Positions 26,818-35,137 of a stretch of DNA of 64,000 nt are shown one piece after another. The notes under the pieces are model-generated. The model saw nothing but the letters and a program-made list of their open reading frames with translations, had not been told where the DNA came from and did not search any database. The stretch's first letter is position 1, and the number at the start of each line of letters is the position of its first letter. The DNA comes from Burkholderia sp. 9120. GTDB lineage: Bacteria > Pseudomonadota > Gammaproteobacteria > Burkholderiales > Burkholderiaceae. The stretch spans positions 4,526,001 through 4,590,000 of the forward strand of contig NZ_JQNA01000002.1 in NCBI RefSeq assembly GCF_000745015.1, in the 5' to 3' direction. The position numbers and the translations under genes are program-made.

Positions 26818-26856
26818 AAAAAACCGCGAGTCACGTGAGTGGCCCGCGGTTTTTTT
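26818..26856 (+). terminator. Strong intrinsic terminator
   Basis: AAAAAACCGCG (26818-26828) pairs with CGCGGTTTTTTT (26845-26856), giving an 11-bp stem whose 3' arm ends in a T-run. It lies 42 bp after the AI-2E-family gene stop and would work in both directions. Confidence 0.85.
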
Positions 26857-26986
26857 GTACCCAAAATGAGGACAGCCCAGCACACACCCTCCTTCATACT
26901 CGATTATCGATTCGCCCCGCGTCGAACCAAGGGCCCATCAGCGGCCCCGGCGGGCAATCCTTAGCCTTGAGGACCAGGAGACACGC

Positions 26987-28720
26987 ATGAGCCGCAGCTT
27001 CAAACCCTATCCGTTTTCGCCGCGCCACTATGAAGGCGCGGCACCGCCGCTAATCGACGGCCGCGACCCGGTGCGGCGTGCCGTGGCGATTGTCGGCGGC
27101 GGGCCGGTGGGCCTTACGCTCGCGCTCGCGCTGGCCCGCCAGGGCGTGCGCTCCGTGCTGATCGAAGCCGACGACAGCGTCTGCACCGGCAGCCGCGCAA
27201 TCTGTATTTCGCGGCGTAGTCTGGAGATATTCAAGCGGCTCGGCGTGCTGCCCGGTTTCCTGCAGCAGGGCTTGCCGTGGACCGGCGGCCGCAGCTTCTA
27301 CCGCGACGCCGAAGTGTTCCGCTTCGCGATGCACCAGGACGACGAGCAGTCGCTGCCGCCGATGATCAACATCGCGCAATATCAGATCGAACAGTTGCTG
27401 CTCGACGAGGTGGAACGACACGCGGATCTGATCGACATCCGCTGGCAAACCCGCGTGACAGGTATCCAACGGCATGACGGCCACGATCGGAACGGCGGCG
27501 CTACCCTCGACCTGCGCACCGGCGACACCGCGTGGCAAATGGACGCCGACTGGGTCGTCGCGTGCGACGGCGGCCGCAGCACGATTCGCGAGGCGCTCGG
27601 CCTCAAACTGACGGGCACCACGTACGAAGGCCGCTATGTGATCGTCGATATCGAGCTGAACAGCTCGCGCGCCACCGAACGCCTCGCCTATTTCGATCCG
27701 CCATCCAATCCGGGTTCAACGGTACTGGTGCATAAGCAGCCGGACAACGTCTGGCGCATCGACTACCAGCTTCGCGACGACGAAGATCCGGACGCCGCCA
27801 TCCGACCGGACAACGTGATGCCGCGCGTACAGAGTGTGCTCGATTCGATGGGCGAAACGGGCGACTGGTCGCCGATCTGGATCACCGTCTACAAGGCCAA
27901 TGCGTTGACGCTGGAGCGCTATCGCCACGGCTGCGTGCTGTTCGCGGGCGACGCCGCGCATCTGGTGCCGATCTTCGGCGTGCGCGGCGCGAACTCGGGA
28001 ATCGACGACGCCGACAATCTCGGCTGGAAACTCGGTTGCGTGATCAACGGCATGGCCGCGCCGCGTCTGCTGGACAGCTACAGCGACGAACGCGTGTTCG
28101 CGGCGCGCGAGAACCTCAGCTATGGCATGAAGAGCACCGAATTCATGGCGCCCCCTTCGTTCGCGTTCGATCTGATGCGCAACGCGGTGCTCGGACTCGC
28201 CGCGCAGCATGCCGCCGTGCGGCCGCTGATCAATCCACGGCAGACGCATGCGATTGCGTACGCGCAGTCGCCGCTGAATCACGTTACGTCCGAGCCGATG
28301 GGTACGTTTAGCAAGGGTCCGGCGCCGGGCAGCGTGCTGCCCGAATGCCGGCTCAAAAAGCGCAACGGCGACGGCGTGGATGTCGACATTCATCTGACGG
28401 ATTTGCTGGGGCCTTGCTTTACGGTTTTGCGTTTCGGTGCTGATCCGGAAAGTGGCCACGGCAACGTCACCTGGCAGCAGATGAAAAACACGCTCGCCGC
28501 ACAAGGCATTCCATTCAGCCTGGTCACACTACTCACGAGCGACGCGGCAAGTACAACGGCACGGCAGGTACGCGATCACACCGGCCGCTTGCACGACCTG
28601 CTCGACGCCACGCCCGGCACGGTCTATCTGATCCGCCCCGACGGCCATGTGCTGGCCCGCTGGCGCAACGGCAATGCGGCCGAAACGCTGCGTGCGCTGG
28701 CCGCCGCGCTGGCCAACTAA
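26987..28720 (+). CDS. FAD-dependent aromatic monooxygenase (PheA/TfdB/MhpA type)
   Basis: A 577-residue class A flavoprotein hydroxylase. Visible are the FAD-binding GGGPVG in VAIVGGGPVGLTLALALARQG near residues 33-53, the DG motif in VACDGGRSTIREALGL near 192-207, and GDAAHLVPIFGVRGANSG near 323-340. The C-terminal 150 residues look like the thioredoxin-like domain of phenol and 3-(3-hydroxyphenyl)propionate hydroxylases. It should hydroxylate an aromatic ring with NAD(P)H and oxygen. The small DUF2783 gene follows 15 bp downstream. The substrate is not determinable here. Confidence 0.88.
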   Translation: MSRSFKPYPFSPRHYEGAAPPLIDGRDPVRRAVAIVGGGPVGLTLALALARQGVRSVLIEADDSVCTGSRAICISRRSLEIFKRLGVLPGFLQQGLPWTGGRSFYRDAEVFRFAMHQDDEQSLPPMINIAQYQIEQLLLDEVERHADLIDIRWQTRVTGIQRHDGHDRNGGATLDLRTGDTAWQMDADWVVACDGGRSTIREALGLKLTGTTYEGRYVIVDIELNSSRATERLAYFDPPSNPGSTVLVHKQPDNVWRIDYQLRDDEDPDAAIRPDNVMPRVQSVLDSMGETGDWSPIWITVYKANALTLERYRHGCVLFAGDAAHLVPIFGVRGANSGIDDADNLGWKLGCVINGMAAPRLLDSYSDERVFAARENLSYGMKSTEFMAPPSFAFDLMRNAVLGLAAQHAAVRPLINPRQTHAIAYAQSPLNHVTSEPMGTFSKGPAPGSVLPECRLKKRNGDGVDVDIHLTDLLGPCFTVLRFGADPESGHGNVTWQQMKNTLAAQGIPFSLVTLLTSDAASTTARQVRDHTGRLHDLLDATPGTVYLIRPDGHVLARWRNGNAAETLRALAAALAN

Positions 28721-28735
28721 AACAGGAGACCCATC

Positions 28736-28927
28736 ATGACCGATAGCGATCTCGACCTCGTCTACACGACGCTCTGCAAAACCCTCACGACCGAAGGCGA
28801 AGCACATGCGTCGCTGTATCTCGCCCGCCTCACGCTGCTGTGCATGACCGAACTCGACGACCCGCAGCAAGCGTTGGCGTTGATCGAAGCGGCTCGCTTG
28901 CCCGCCTCGTCCGCTATGACTTCGTGA
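28736..28927 (+). CDS. DUF2783 small protein
   Basis: A 63-residue protein with TLTTEGEAHASLYLARLTLLC in the middle and a short helical C-terminus, matching the DUF2783 family as I know it. An AGGAG site precedes the ATG. DUF2783 proteins are typically encoded next to FAD-dependent aromatic hydroxylases, as here, and may be accessory subunits; their function is not established. Confidence 0.75.
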   Translation: MTDSDLDLVYTTLCKTLTTEGEAHASLYLARLTLLCMTELDDPQQALALIEAARLPASSAMTS

Positions 28928-28934
28928 GACGCAA

Positions 28935-28971
28935 AAAAGCCGCCGCGCACCTGAAGCGCGCAGCGGCTTTT
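28935..28971. terminator. Bidirectional intrinsic terminator
   Basis: AAAAGCCGC (28935-28943) pairs with GCGGCTTTT (28963-28971), with inner arms CGCGC/GCGCG extending the stem. A-runs and T-runs flank it, so it can end both the FAD monooxygenase operon and the convergent operon. Confidence 0.8.
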
Positions 28972-28987
28972 CGTTTCTGCAGCCGTG

Positions 28988-29971
28988 TTACTGCCTCGGA
29001 TACAAACCCAAGGTGCTCGCATGCAAACGCGCGAGACCGAGCAATGCATCGGTGTACGGCGTCAGCACGTCGGTCAGTTGACCCAACTCACGCACCGCGG
29101 CGACCAGCGCGTCGAGTTCGACCGCCTTGCCCGCCTGCACGTCCTGCAGCATCGAGGTTTTCATCGCGCCGAGTTTCAGCGTGACCTCGTGCCGGTCCGC
29201 CGGTGCCTGCGCAATCGGAATACCGAAACGTGCGCCGATTTCCTTCGCCTCCAGCATGATGCTCGTGACGAAATTGCGCACCAGTTCGTCGCTGAGAATC
29301 CGGTCGGTGGTGGCACCCGTGAACGCGCTGATCGGGTTCATCGTCATGTTGCCCCACAGCTTGTACCAGACGTCGCGCTGAATCTGCCCGGACGCCGACG
29401 CGTTGAAGCCGGCCGCCTTGAGCGTGGCGGTGAGCGCCGCGACACGTTCGCTCGCGTGCCCCGATGCCTCGCCGATGATCAAGCCATTGCCCTGGTGATG
29501 ACGGATCACACCCGGCGAATCGATCAGGCAACTGGCGTGCACCACGCAGCCCACCGTCTGCGCACTCGGAATCGCGGCGGCAATCGCGCCGTCGGGATCG
29601 ATCGACTTCAGCCGCTTGCCCGCGAAGTCCTCGCCGAGCCCGTCGCAGAACCACCACGGCACGCCATTCATGGCCGTCAGCACGATGGTTTGCGGGCTCA
29701 GTAGCGGCGCGATGCGCGCGGCCACCGACGCCATGGCCGGCCCCTTGACCGCCACCACGACGAGATCCTGCACGCCGAGATCCGCCGGTTTGTCGCTGGC
29801 TGTGACGTTCACGGCGTGTGTTTCACCGCCTTCGATCAAACGCAGGCCATGCTGCTGCAATGCCGTGAGCGTCGCGCCGCGCGCCACCACGCTCACGTCA
29901 TGACCGGCCTGCGCCAGCTTCACGCCCATCCAGCCGCCGATCGCGCCGGCGCCGTAAATTGCTACTTTCAT
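28988..29971 (-). CDS. 2-dehydropantoate 2-reductase family (PanE/ApbA-like)
   Basis: A 327-residue NADP-dependent reductase. The N-terminus is the Rossmann motif GAGAIGGWMG at residues 7-16, then VVARG binds the NADP phosphate. Family catalytic features are visible: the Asn in AMNGVPWW, the Lys in WYKLWGNMTMNP, and the Glu in KAVELDAL. It would reduce a 2-keto acid. It is the last gene of a three-gene operon with an aldolase and an aminotransferase, so its substrate may be a pathway intermediate and not ketopantoate. Confidence 0.85.
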   Translation of the reverse strand: MKVAIYGAGAIGGWMGVKLAQAGHDVSVVARGATLTALQQHGLRLIEGGETHAVNVTASDKPADLGVQDLVVVAVKGPAMASVAARIAPLLSPQTIVLTAMNGVPWWFCDGLGEDFAGKRLKSIDPDGAIAAAIPSAQTVGCVVHASCLIDSPGVIRHHQGNGLIIGEASGHASERVAALTATLKAAGFNASASGQIQRDVWYKLWGNMTMNPISAFTGATTDRILSDELVRNFVTSIMLEAKEIGARFGIPIAQAPADRHEVTLKLGAMKTSMLQDVQAGKAVELDALVAAVRELGQLTDVLTPYTDALLGLARLHASTLGLYPRQ

Positions 29972-30041
29972 CGGTTGAATCCTTGTTTGTGCTCGCGTTG
30001 ATGCGGCGTTATTCGCGTGTTATTTCCGCACTATTCCCGCG

Positions 30042-30833
30042 TTATTCCTTATAGCTCGCGTCGATGCGGTCGACCTTGCGCACCAGCGCGTCGAACACGT
30101 CCTGCCCGGCGCCGTGACGCGGATCGAACTGTAGCGCGTCGCGCGAGCAGCGGATCGCGACCTCTTCCGGCACCGGCCGCGCGCGGCCCATCGAGAAGGT
30201 CGCCATCTGGATCTCGCAGGCGCGATTGAGCGTCCACAGCATCGCGAAAGTTTGCGGCAGCGTATGGCCCCACGTCAGCAGCCCATGATTGCGCAGAATC
30301 ACCGCCTGTTTATTGCCGATATGCTCGAGCAGCCGCGGCCCCTCTTCCGCATGCACCGTGATGCCCTCGAAATCGTGATACGCGACACGGTCGTGCAATT
30401 GCGCGCTATAGAAGTTGGTCTGCTGCAAGCCCCCTTCCAGACACGCCACCGCGACACCCGCCGTGGTGTGCGTGTGCATCACGCAATGCGCGTCGGGCAA
30501 GCCTTCGTGAATCGCCGCATGCACGACGAACCCAGCGGGATTCACTGGATACGGCGAGTGATCGAGCACGCGACCGTGCGCGTCGATCTTCACGAGATTG
30601 CTCGCCGTCACCTCGCTGTAGTGCAAGCCGAACGGATTGATCAGGAAATGCCGCTCGCCACCGCTCACGCTCGCCGGGACCCGCAACGTGATGTGGTTGT
30701 AGATCATCTCGCTCCAGCCGAGCATGTCGAAGATGCGATAGCACGCCGCCAGTTGCACGCGCGCGTGCCATTCGTCGGGATGCATCGCGGCGGTCTTCGG
30801 CACGCTTGCGGGTTCCATTTCGAGGGTGGTCAT
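30042..30833 (-). CDS. Class II aldolase/adducin family protein
   Basis: A 263-residue zinc-dependent aldolase-like protein. It contains the fold's HTHTTAGVAVAC and NHGLLTWGH motifs, whose histidines bind the metal, and MIYNHITLRVP near the front. Members cleave or epimerise small sugar phosphates or decarboxylate or isomerise related compounds. The substrate is open. It lies between an aromatic aminotransferase and a ketopantoate-reductase-like gene, in the same direction with gaps of 70-81 bp. Confidence 0.85.
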   Translation of the reverse strand: MTTLEMEPASVPKTAAMHPDEWHARVQLAACYRIFDMLGWSEMIYNHITLRVPASVSGGERHFLINPFGLHYSEVTASNLVKIDAHGRVLDHSPYPVNPAGFVVHAAIHEGLPDAHCVMHTHTTAGVAVACLEGGLQQTNFYSAQLHDRVAYHDFEGITVHAEEGPRLLEHIGNKQAVILRNHGLLTWGHTLPQTFAMLWTLNRACEIQMATFSMGRARPVPEEVAIRCSRDALQFDPRHGAGQDVFDALVRKVDRIDASYKE

Positions 30834-30914
30834 GAGGATCTCCGGGGTTATCGTTCTGGCTTATGGGTTCGGCTTGCACTTTTGCTCCGGCGCTGCGCGG
30901 CCATTACGCGATCG

Positions 30915-32114
30915 TTACGCGCCCGACACCACGGCCGCGATCGACGACGCCACATACTCCGCGTTGCGTGCATTCAGCCCCGCCACGCACATGCGTCCCG
31001 AGCGCAGCACATACACCGCATATTCGCTGCGCAGACGTTCAACCTGGCTTTCGCTCAAGCCCGTGTAGGTGAACATGCCGCGTTGCGCGACGTAACGCGC
31101 GCGCATCACTTCATCGACACGGCCGGCGAGTCCGCTGTGGATCGTGCCGCGCATCGCCAGAATCCGCTCGCGCATGGTGGCGAGTTCGGCTTCCCACGAA
31201 GCGCGCAACGTTGCGTCGGCGAGCACGTTGGCGACCAGTCGCGCGCCGTGCGTCGGCGGATTGCTGTAGTTCGCGCGCACCGTGGAGCTCAATTGCCCGA
31301 GCACGCGGCTCGCTTCTTCCGCGCTGCGGCACACTACGCTCAACGCGCCGACGCGCTCGCCGTACAGCGAGAAATTCTTCGAGAACGAATTGGCGGCGAT
31401 CAGCGGCACGTCGGCATCGGCCAGCATGCGTACGCAGGCGGCGTCTTCTTCGAGACCGGCGCCGAAACCCTGATAGGCCATGTCGACAAACGCGATCAGC
31501 TTGCGGCGCAGCAACACCGGCACCAGTTCGGCCCATTGCGCCGGGCTCAGATCGACGCCGGTCGGGTTATGGCAGCACGCATGCAGCAGCACGATGCTGC
31601 CTTCCGGCAGGCGGCCGATGGCGTCGAGCATGTCAGCGAAGCGCAAGCCGCCAGTTTGCTCGTCGTAATACGGATAGGTGTTGACCGTGAGGCCCGCGCC
31701 TTCGAACACGACCCGATGGTTTTCCCAGCTCGGATCGCTGATCCAGATCTGCGCACCCGGAAAATAACGTCTCAGGAAATCGGCGCCGACCTTGAGCGCG
31801 CCCGACCCGCCGATAGTCTGCAGCGTCGCGATCCGGCCCGCGGCGCGCGCCTCGCTGTTCGCGCCGAAGACCAGCGCCTGCGCGCCGTCGCGATAGAGTG
31901 GCAGGCCCGACATCGGCAGATAGGAACGCGGGCCGATCGCGTCGAGCAGCGCGGTTTCGGCGCGGCGCACCGCGCCCATGACCGGCAGCTTGCCGGCGTC
32001 GTCGAAATAAATGCCGATGCTCAGATTGACCTTGTTGGGCCGGGGATCGAGTTGGAAGTCCTCGTTCAGGCTCAGGATCGGGTCGCCGGGATAGGCGGGA
32101 ATATGGTCGAACAT
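30915..32114 (-). CDS. Aromatic amino-acid aminotransferase (TyrB-like)
   Basis: A 399-residue class I aminotransferase of the AspC/TyrB group: SLNEDFQLDPRPNKVNLSIGIYFDD at the start, LLHACCHNPTGVD (the Asn and Pro of the PLP pocket), and SFSKNFSLYGERVGAL with the PLP-binding lysine. It swaps the amino group of aromatic, dicarboxylic or related amino acids with 2-oxoglutarate. It is the first gene of an operon under a divergent LysR. The operon context suggests a catabolic role. Confidence 0.88.
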   Translation of the reverse strand: MFDHIPAYPGDPILSLNEDFQLDPRPNKVNLSIGIYFDDAGKLPVMGAVRRAETALLDAIGPRSYLPMSGLPLYRDGAQALVFGANSEARAAGRIATLQTIGGSGALKVGADFLRRYFPGAQIWISDPSWENHRVVFEGAGLTVNTYPYYDEQTGGLRFADMLDAIGRLPEGSIVLLHACCHNPTGVDLSPAQWAELVPVLLRRKLIAFVDMAYQGFGAGLEEDAACVRMLADADVPLIAANSFSKNFSLYGERVGALSVVCRSAEEASRVLGQLSSTVRANYSNPPTHGARLVANVLADATLRASWEAELATMRERILAMRGTIHSGLAGRVDEVMRARYVAQRGMFTYTGLSESQVERLRSEYAVYVLRSGRMCVAGLNARNAEYVASSIAAVVSGA

Positions 32115-32225
32115 GGCAAATCCTTGTATGCGGAGCGAGACGGAAGTCTAAGCGGCTTGGCGGCTTGCGTCGATCAGGAGAAGTCTCAGCTACCAGCGCG
32201 CTGCGCACAATCAATCGATTTTTCA

Positions 32226-32252
32226 CGATTCGTAAGTTTTTCTTTAGAATCG
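32226..32252. promoter_or_regulatory. Candidate LysR-type operator (CGATTC-N15-GAATCG)
   Basis: Inverted arms at 32226-32231 and 32247-32252, 15 bp apart, lie just before the LysR start and about 110 bp from the divergent aminotransferase start. The same geometry is seen at 2679-2705. Assignment is by symmetry and position only. Confidence 0.4.
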
Positions 32253-32256
32253 ACAG

Positions 32257-33198
32257 ATGCCACTCACCCGCGCCACTCTCCGCCAGTTCGAAGCGTTTCT
32301 CGCCATCGTCGATTTGCACAGCATCGGCGCGGCGGCGGAACGGCTCGGGCTGACCTCGTCGGCGGTCAGCCAGTTGCTGGCCGAACTGGAAACCGAACTC
32401 GGCTTTCGCCTGTTCGATCGCACCACGCGGCGCGTTGATCTGTCGAGCGCGGGGCAGGACTTTTTATCGTCGGCGGAATCGGTGTTGCGGCACGTGCGCG
32501 CCGCCGCCCAAACCGCCGACGACATCCGCAACCGCGCCGCCGGCATCGTGCGGGTCGGCGCGCCGCTGGTGCTGGCGGCCACGGCGCTGCCCGCGGCCAT
32601 CGCCGACTACGCGCGCGACAAACCGAAGGTAGTCGTGCGCATTTACGACACCGTGGTCGAGCAACTGGTGGAGCGCGTGGAAAGCGGCGATGTGGATCTC
32701 GCGATCGGACCCGACCGGCAAAGCGGCACGCGCGTGCGCTGCGATCCGGCGTTCGCGAGCCCGTGGGTGATGTGGTGCGCGCCGACGCATCCGTTGAACG
32801 CGCGGCGCCGGGTGCAATGGCAGCATTTGCGCGACGTGCCGATCGTCGCCACCGGCCGCGATCACGAGCGTGCGGTCGGGCAGATGCTGGCCAATCTGCC
32901 ACCGGAGGCGCGCATCATTCCGATGGATGTGGTGGACAATGTCACCACCGCGTTCGGGCTGGCGTCGCAAGGGTTGGCGGTGACGCTCGCGCCGGCGTAT
33001 GTCGCGCCGCTCGCGCGCACCTTCGGGCTGGTGATGAAGCGTATCGTCGATCCGGAAACGATCCGCGAGGTGTGCGTGTATCGCGCCACGGAGCGCGCGT
33101 TATCGCCGCCCGCCGACGGTTTCGCGGATTTCATCGTGCCGTGGCTGAAACGTTGGGACCGTGAGACGCAGGCGGAAGCGCGCGCCAAGCGCAGTTGA
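32257..33198 (+). CDS. LysR family transcriptional regulator
   Basis: A 313-residue LysR-type regulator: HTH at residues 1-60 (RATLRQFEAFLAIVDLHSIG, LTSSAVSQLLAELE, LGFRLFDRTTRRV), then a substrate-binding domain starting near 90 (GIVRVGAPLVLAATALPAAI). It is divergent from the aminotransferase-aldolase-reductase operon and probably activates it in response to an intermediate. An inverted repeat just upstream of its start suits autoregulation. Confidence 0.88.
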   Translation: MPLTRATLRQFEAFLAIVDLHSIGAAAERLGLTSSAVSQLLAELETELGFRLFDRTTRRVDLSSAGQDFLSSAESVLRHVRAAAQTADDIRNRAAGIVRVGAPLVLAATALPAAIADYARDKPKVVVRIYDTVVEQLVERVESGDVDLAIGPDRQSGTRVRCDPAFASPWVMWCAPTHPLNARRRVQWQHLRDVPIVATGRDHERAVGQMLANLPPEARIIPMDVVDNVTTAFGLASQGLAVTLAPAYVAPLARTFGLVMKRIVDPETIREVCVYRATERALSPPADGFADFIVPWLKRWDRETQAEARAKRS

Positions 33199-33224
33199 CA
33201 AATGTGACTGACAAACGCAGTTGA

Positions 33225-34043
33225 CTACAGACGCTCTGGCAGCAGACACAGCGCGAACAACTGCCGCTGACTCGAAATACCGAGCCGCGCATAAGCGCGC
33301 TTCTGATACGTGATAACGCTGGCCGGTTTGATGCCCATTTGCAGCGCGATCTCCGAGGCGGTGGCGCCTTCGAGCGTGCCGCGCAATACATCCAGTTCAC
33401 GCGACGTCAGCGCCGGGCACACGCGCCGCACGCGTGCGAGCATCGCGGCCGCCGTCCCCTGCTGATGCTGTCCGTTCAACGCGTAATGGCTCTTCGCCAC
33501 GTGCGCGAAAAGCGGAGCAACGCGTTCTACCTGCTCCAGTTCGCCCGGCTGAAACACGCCATACGCGCTGTCGCGATACAGATTGATGGAGAGCCACACG
33601 TGTTCCATCGGTTGCACGAGCAACGATAAGCGGTCGGACACGTTCGGCTGCGCGTAGCAGGCGGCCCGATAGGCCTCGTTTTCGATCTCGGCGCTTTGCT
33701 GCTGATGCAGCACGAGCGCGTCGCGCGAATGCCGGTCCGGCGAGCGTTCGATGATGGTGCGATTGCCGTCCAGCGCGTAGAAATGGGTGGCGTAGCGATC
33801 CGCGACGTCGCGCAGAAAGCGTCCGCCGCGATGATCCGCCGCCGACACGGTGCGCGGTTTAGCGTCGAATTCGTAGGCGAAGACGGTGCACTGCGAAACC
33901 GGCAGCGTATCGCCGACGATCTTCAGCATGCTGGCCGCGAGCGCATCCGGATCGGCCTGCGAGATCGCCATGACGAGATCGGTTGCACGCAACGTGCTGA
34001 GTTGTCCGCTTCCGTGCGGTGCGGCGAGGCGCCAGGAACGCAT
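33225..34043 (-). CDS. LuxR-type HTH regulator with a GAF-like sensor domain
   Basis: A 272-residue protein with a C-terminal LuxR/FixJ helix-turn-helix, seen in LTSRELDVLRGTLEGATASE and IALQMGIKPASVITYQKRAY. Residues 25-190 form an alpha/beta sensor-like region without the homoserine-lactone-binding motif of LuxR, so a GAF or PAS-like ligand domain is more likely. There is no receiver Asp. No partner gene is adjacent on the same strand, so the target is unknown. Confidence 0.8.
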   Translation of the reverse strand: MRSWRLAAPHGSGQLSTLRATDLVMAISQADPDALAASMLKIVGDTLPVSQCTVFAYEFDAKPRTVSAADHRGGRFLRDVADRYATHFYALDGNRTIIERSPDRHSRDALVLHQQQSAEIENEAYRAACYAQPNVSDRLSLLVQPMEHVWLSINLYRDSAYGVFQPGELEQVERVAPLFAHVAKSHYALNGQHQQGTAAAMLARVRRVCPALTSRELDVLRGTLEGATASEIALQMGIKPASVITYQKRAYARLGISSQRQLFALCLLPERL

Positions 34044-34139
34044 GATGAGATTCGGCTCGTGCGGCGTAGATAGGGATCCGCCAAGCGTAGCACAGCGGCT
34101 ATCGGCGCGACTCTTCGCCGCGCCGGCGGCGGTCTGCTC

Positions 34140-35030
34140 CTAAAGCTGCCACAGCTTGACCGCCAGAAAATCCACCAGCAAGCGCGTTCGCTGGGGGAGA
34201 CGGCGCGTTTTCACCCACATCGCGTGCAGCGGCAGCGGCGCAAGCTGGAAATCGGGCAACAGCACTTCCACGCTGCCCGCCTCGACCCACTCCTGTATCT
34301 GCCAGTAGGCGGCCACGCCAATGCCCATTCCGCCGAGCACGCCGGCGTTCACCGCTGCGACCTGATTGCTGTCGAAACGGCCTGACACGGTCACCGCGAT
34401 CTCTTCGCCGCCGGGTTCTGCGAGAAGCCAGCGTCCCGGATGCGGGCCGCCGGTTCGCACCACGCATTCATGTTTGAGCAGGTCGCGCGGATGAGCCGGC
34501 CGACCGTGCTCCGCGAGATACGCGGGCGCGGCGAACACCACGCGCCGCAGCGTGCCGATCCGCCGCGCGATCAACCGCGAATCGGGTGTTTCGCCGATCC
34601 GGATCGTCACGTCTGCGCCGGTCTCGGCGGGATCGCGATAGTCGTCGCTCAGATCCAGCGATAACGTCAGTTGCCGGTGACGCTGCAAAAACTCCGCCGC
34701 GAGCGGTGCAACGAATTTCGGGCCGAATAGCGTGGGCGCGTTGACGTGCAGGCGGCCGCTGAGCTGGTGCGCTTCTTCGGCCAGCTCGGTACGCGCCAAC
34801 TCCAGTTCGCTCAGCGCGCCTTTGACGCGCTCGTAAAAGCGCATGCCCGCCGCGCTCGGTTGCGAGGTGCGGGTGGTGCGCACGATCAGCGTCGAGCCGT
34901 GCGCGCGTTCGAGCATTTGCAGCGAGCGGCTCACGGCTTGCAATGAGCGGCCGAGCCGACGGGCGGCGCTCGTCAGACTGCCTTCTTCGACGATCGCCAC
35001 CAGGGTTTCCAGATCGCGCAGCGCGTCCAT
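34140..35030 (-). CDS. LysR family transcriptional regulator
   Basis: A 296-residue LysR regulator from the ATG at 35030: HTH region RDLETLVAIVEEGSLTSAAR and SLQAVSRSLQMLERAHG. The C-terminal half matches the DmlR/PgrR-like group (LHVNAPTLFGPKFVAPLAAEFLQRH). The frame upstream of 35030 adds 28 unlikely residues. It is divergent from an MFS transporter, which is its probable target. Confidence 0.87.
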   Translation of the reverse strand: MDALRDLETLVAIVEEGSLTSAARRLGRSLQAVSRSLQMLERAHGSTLIVRTTRTSQPSAAGMRFYERVKGALSELELARTELAEEAHQLSGRLHVNAPTLFGPKFVAPLAAEFLQRHRQLTLSLDLSDDYRDPAETGADVTIRIGETPDSRLIARRIGTLRRVVFAAPAYLAEHGRPAHPRDLLKHECVVRTGGPHPGRWLLAEPGGEEIAVTVSGRFDSNQVAAVNAGVLGGMGIGVAAYWQIQEWVEAGSVEVLLPDFQLAPLPLHAMWVKTRRLPQRTRLLVDFLAVKLWQL

Positions 35031-35137
35031 AGTCGATTCTCCCGAATATCGTGAGGATGTATCCCGCTTGGTGCGAATTGTGTTTGCCGGACGTGAGAGT
35101 AGCATCCTCTGCACCTTCCCTTGCTGCGAGACCGACT

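Noticed and set aside
30252..32438. A 728-codon open frame on the plus strand
   Set aside because: It lies opposite the aldolase and aminotransferase genes; its composition (Arg/His/Ala-rich, no domain) is that of antisense shadow in GC-rich DNA.
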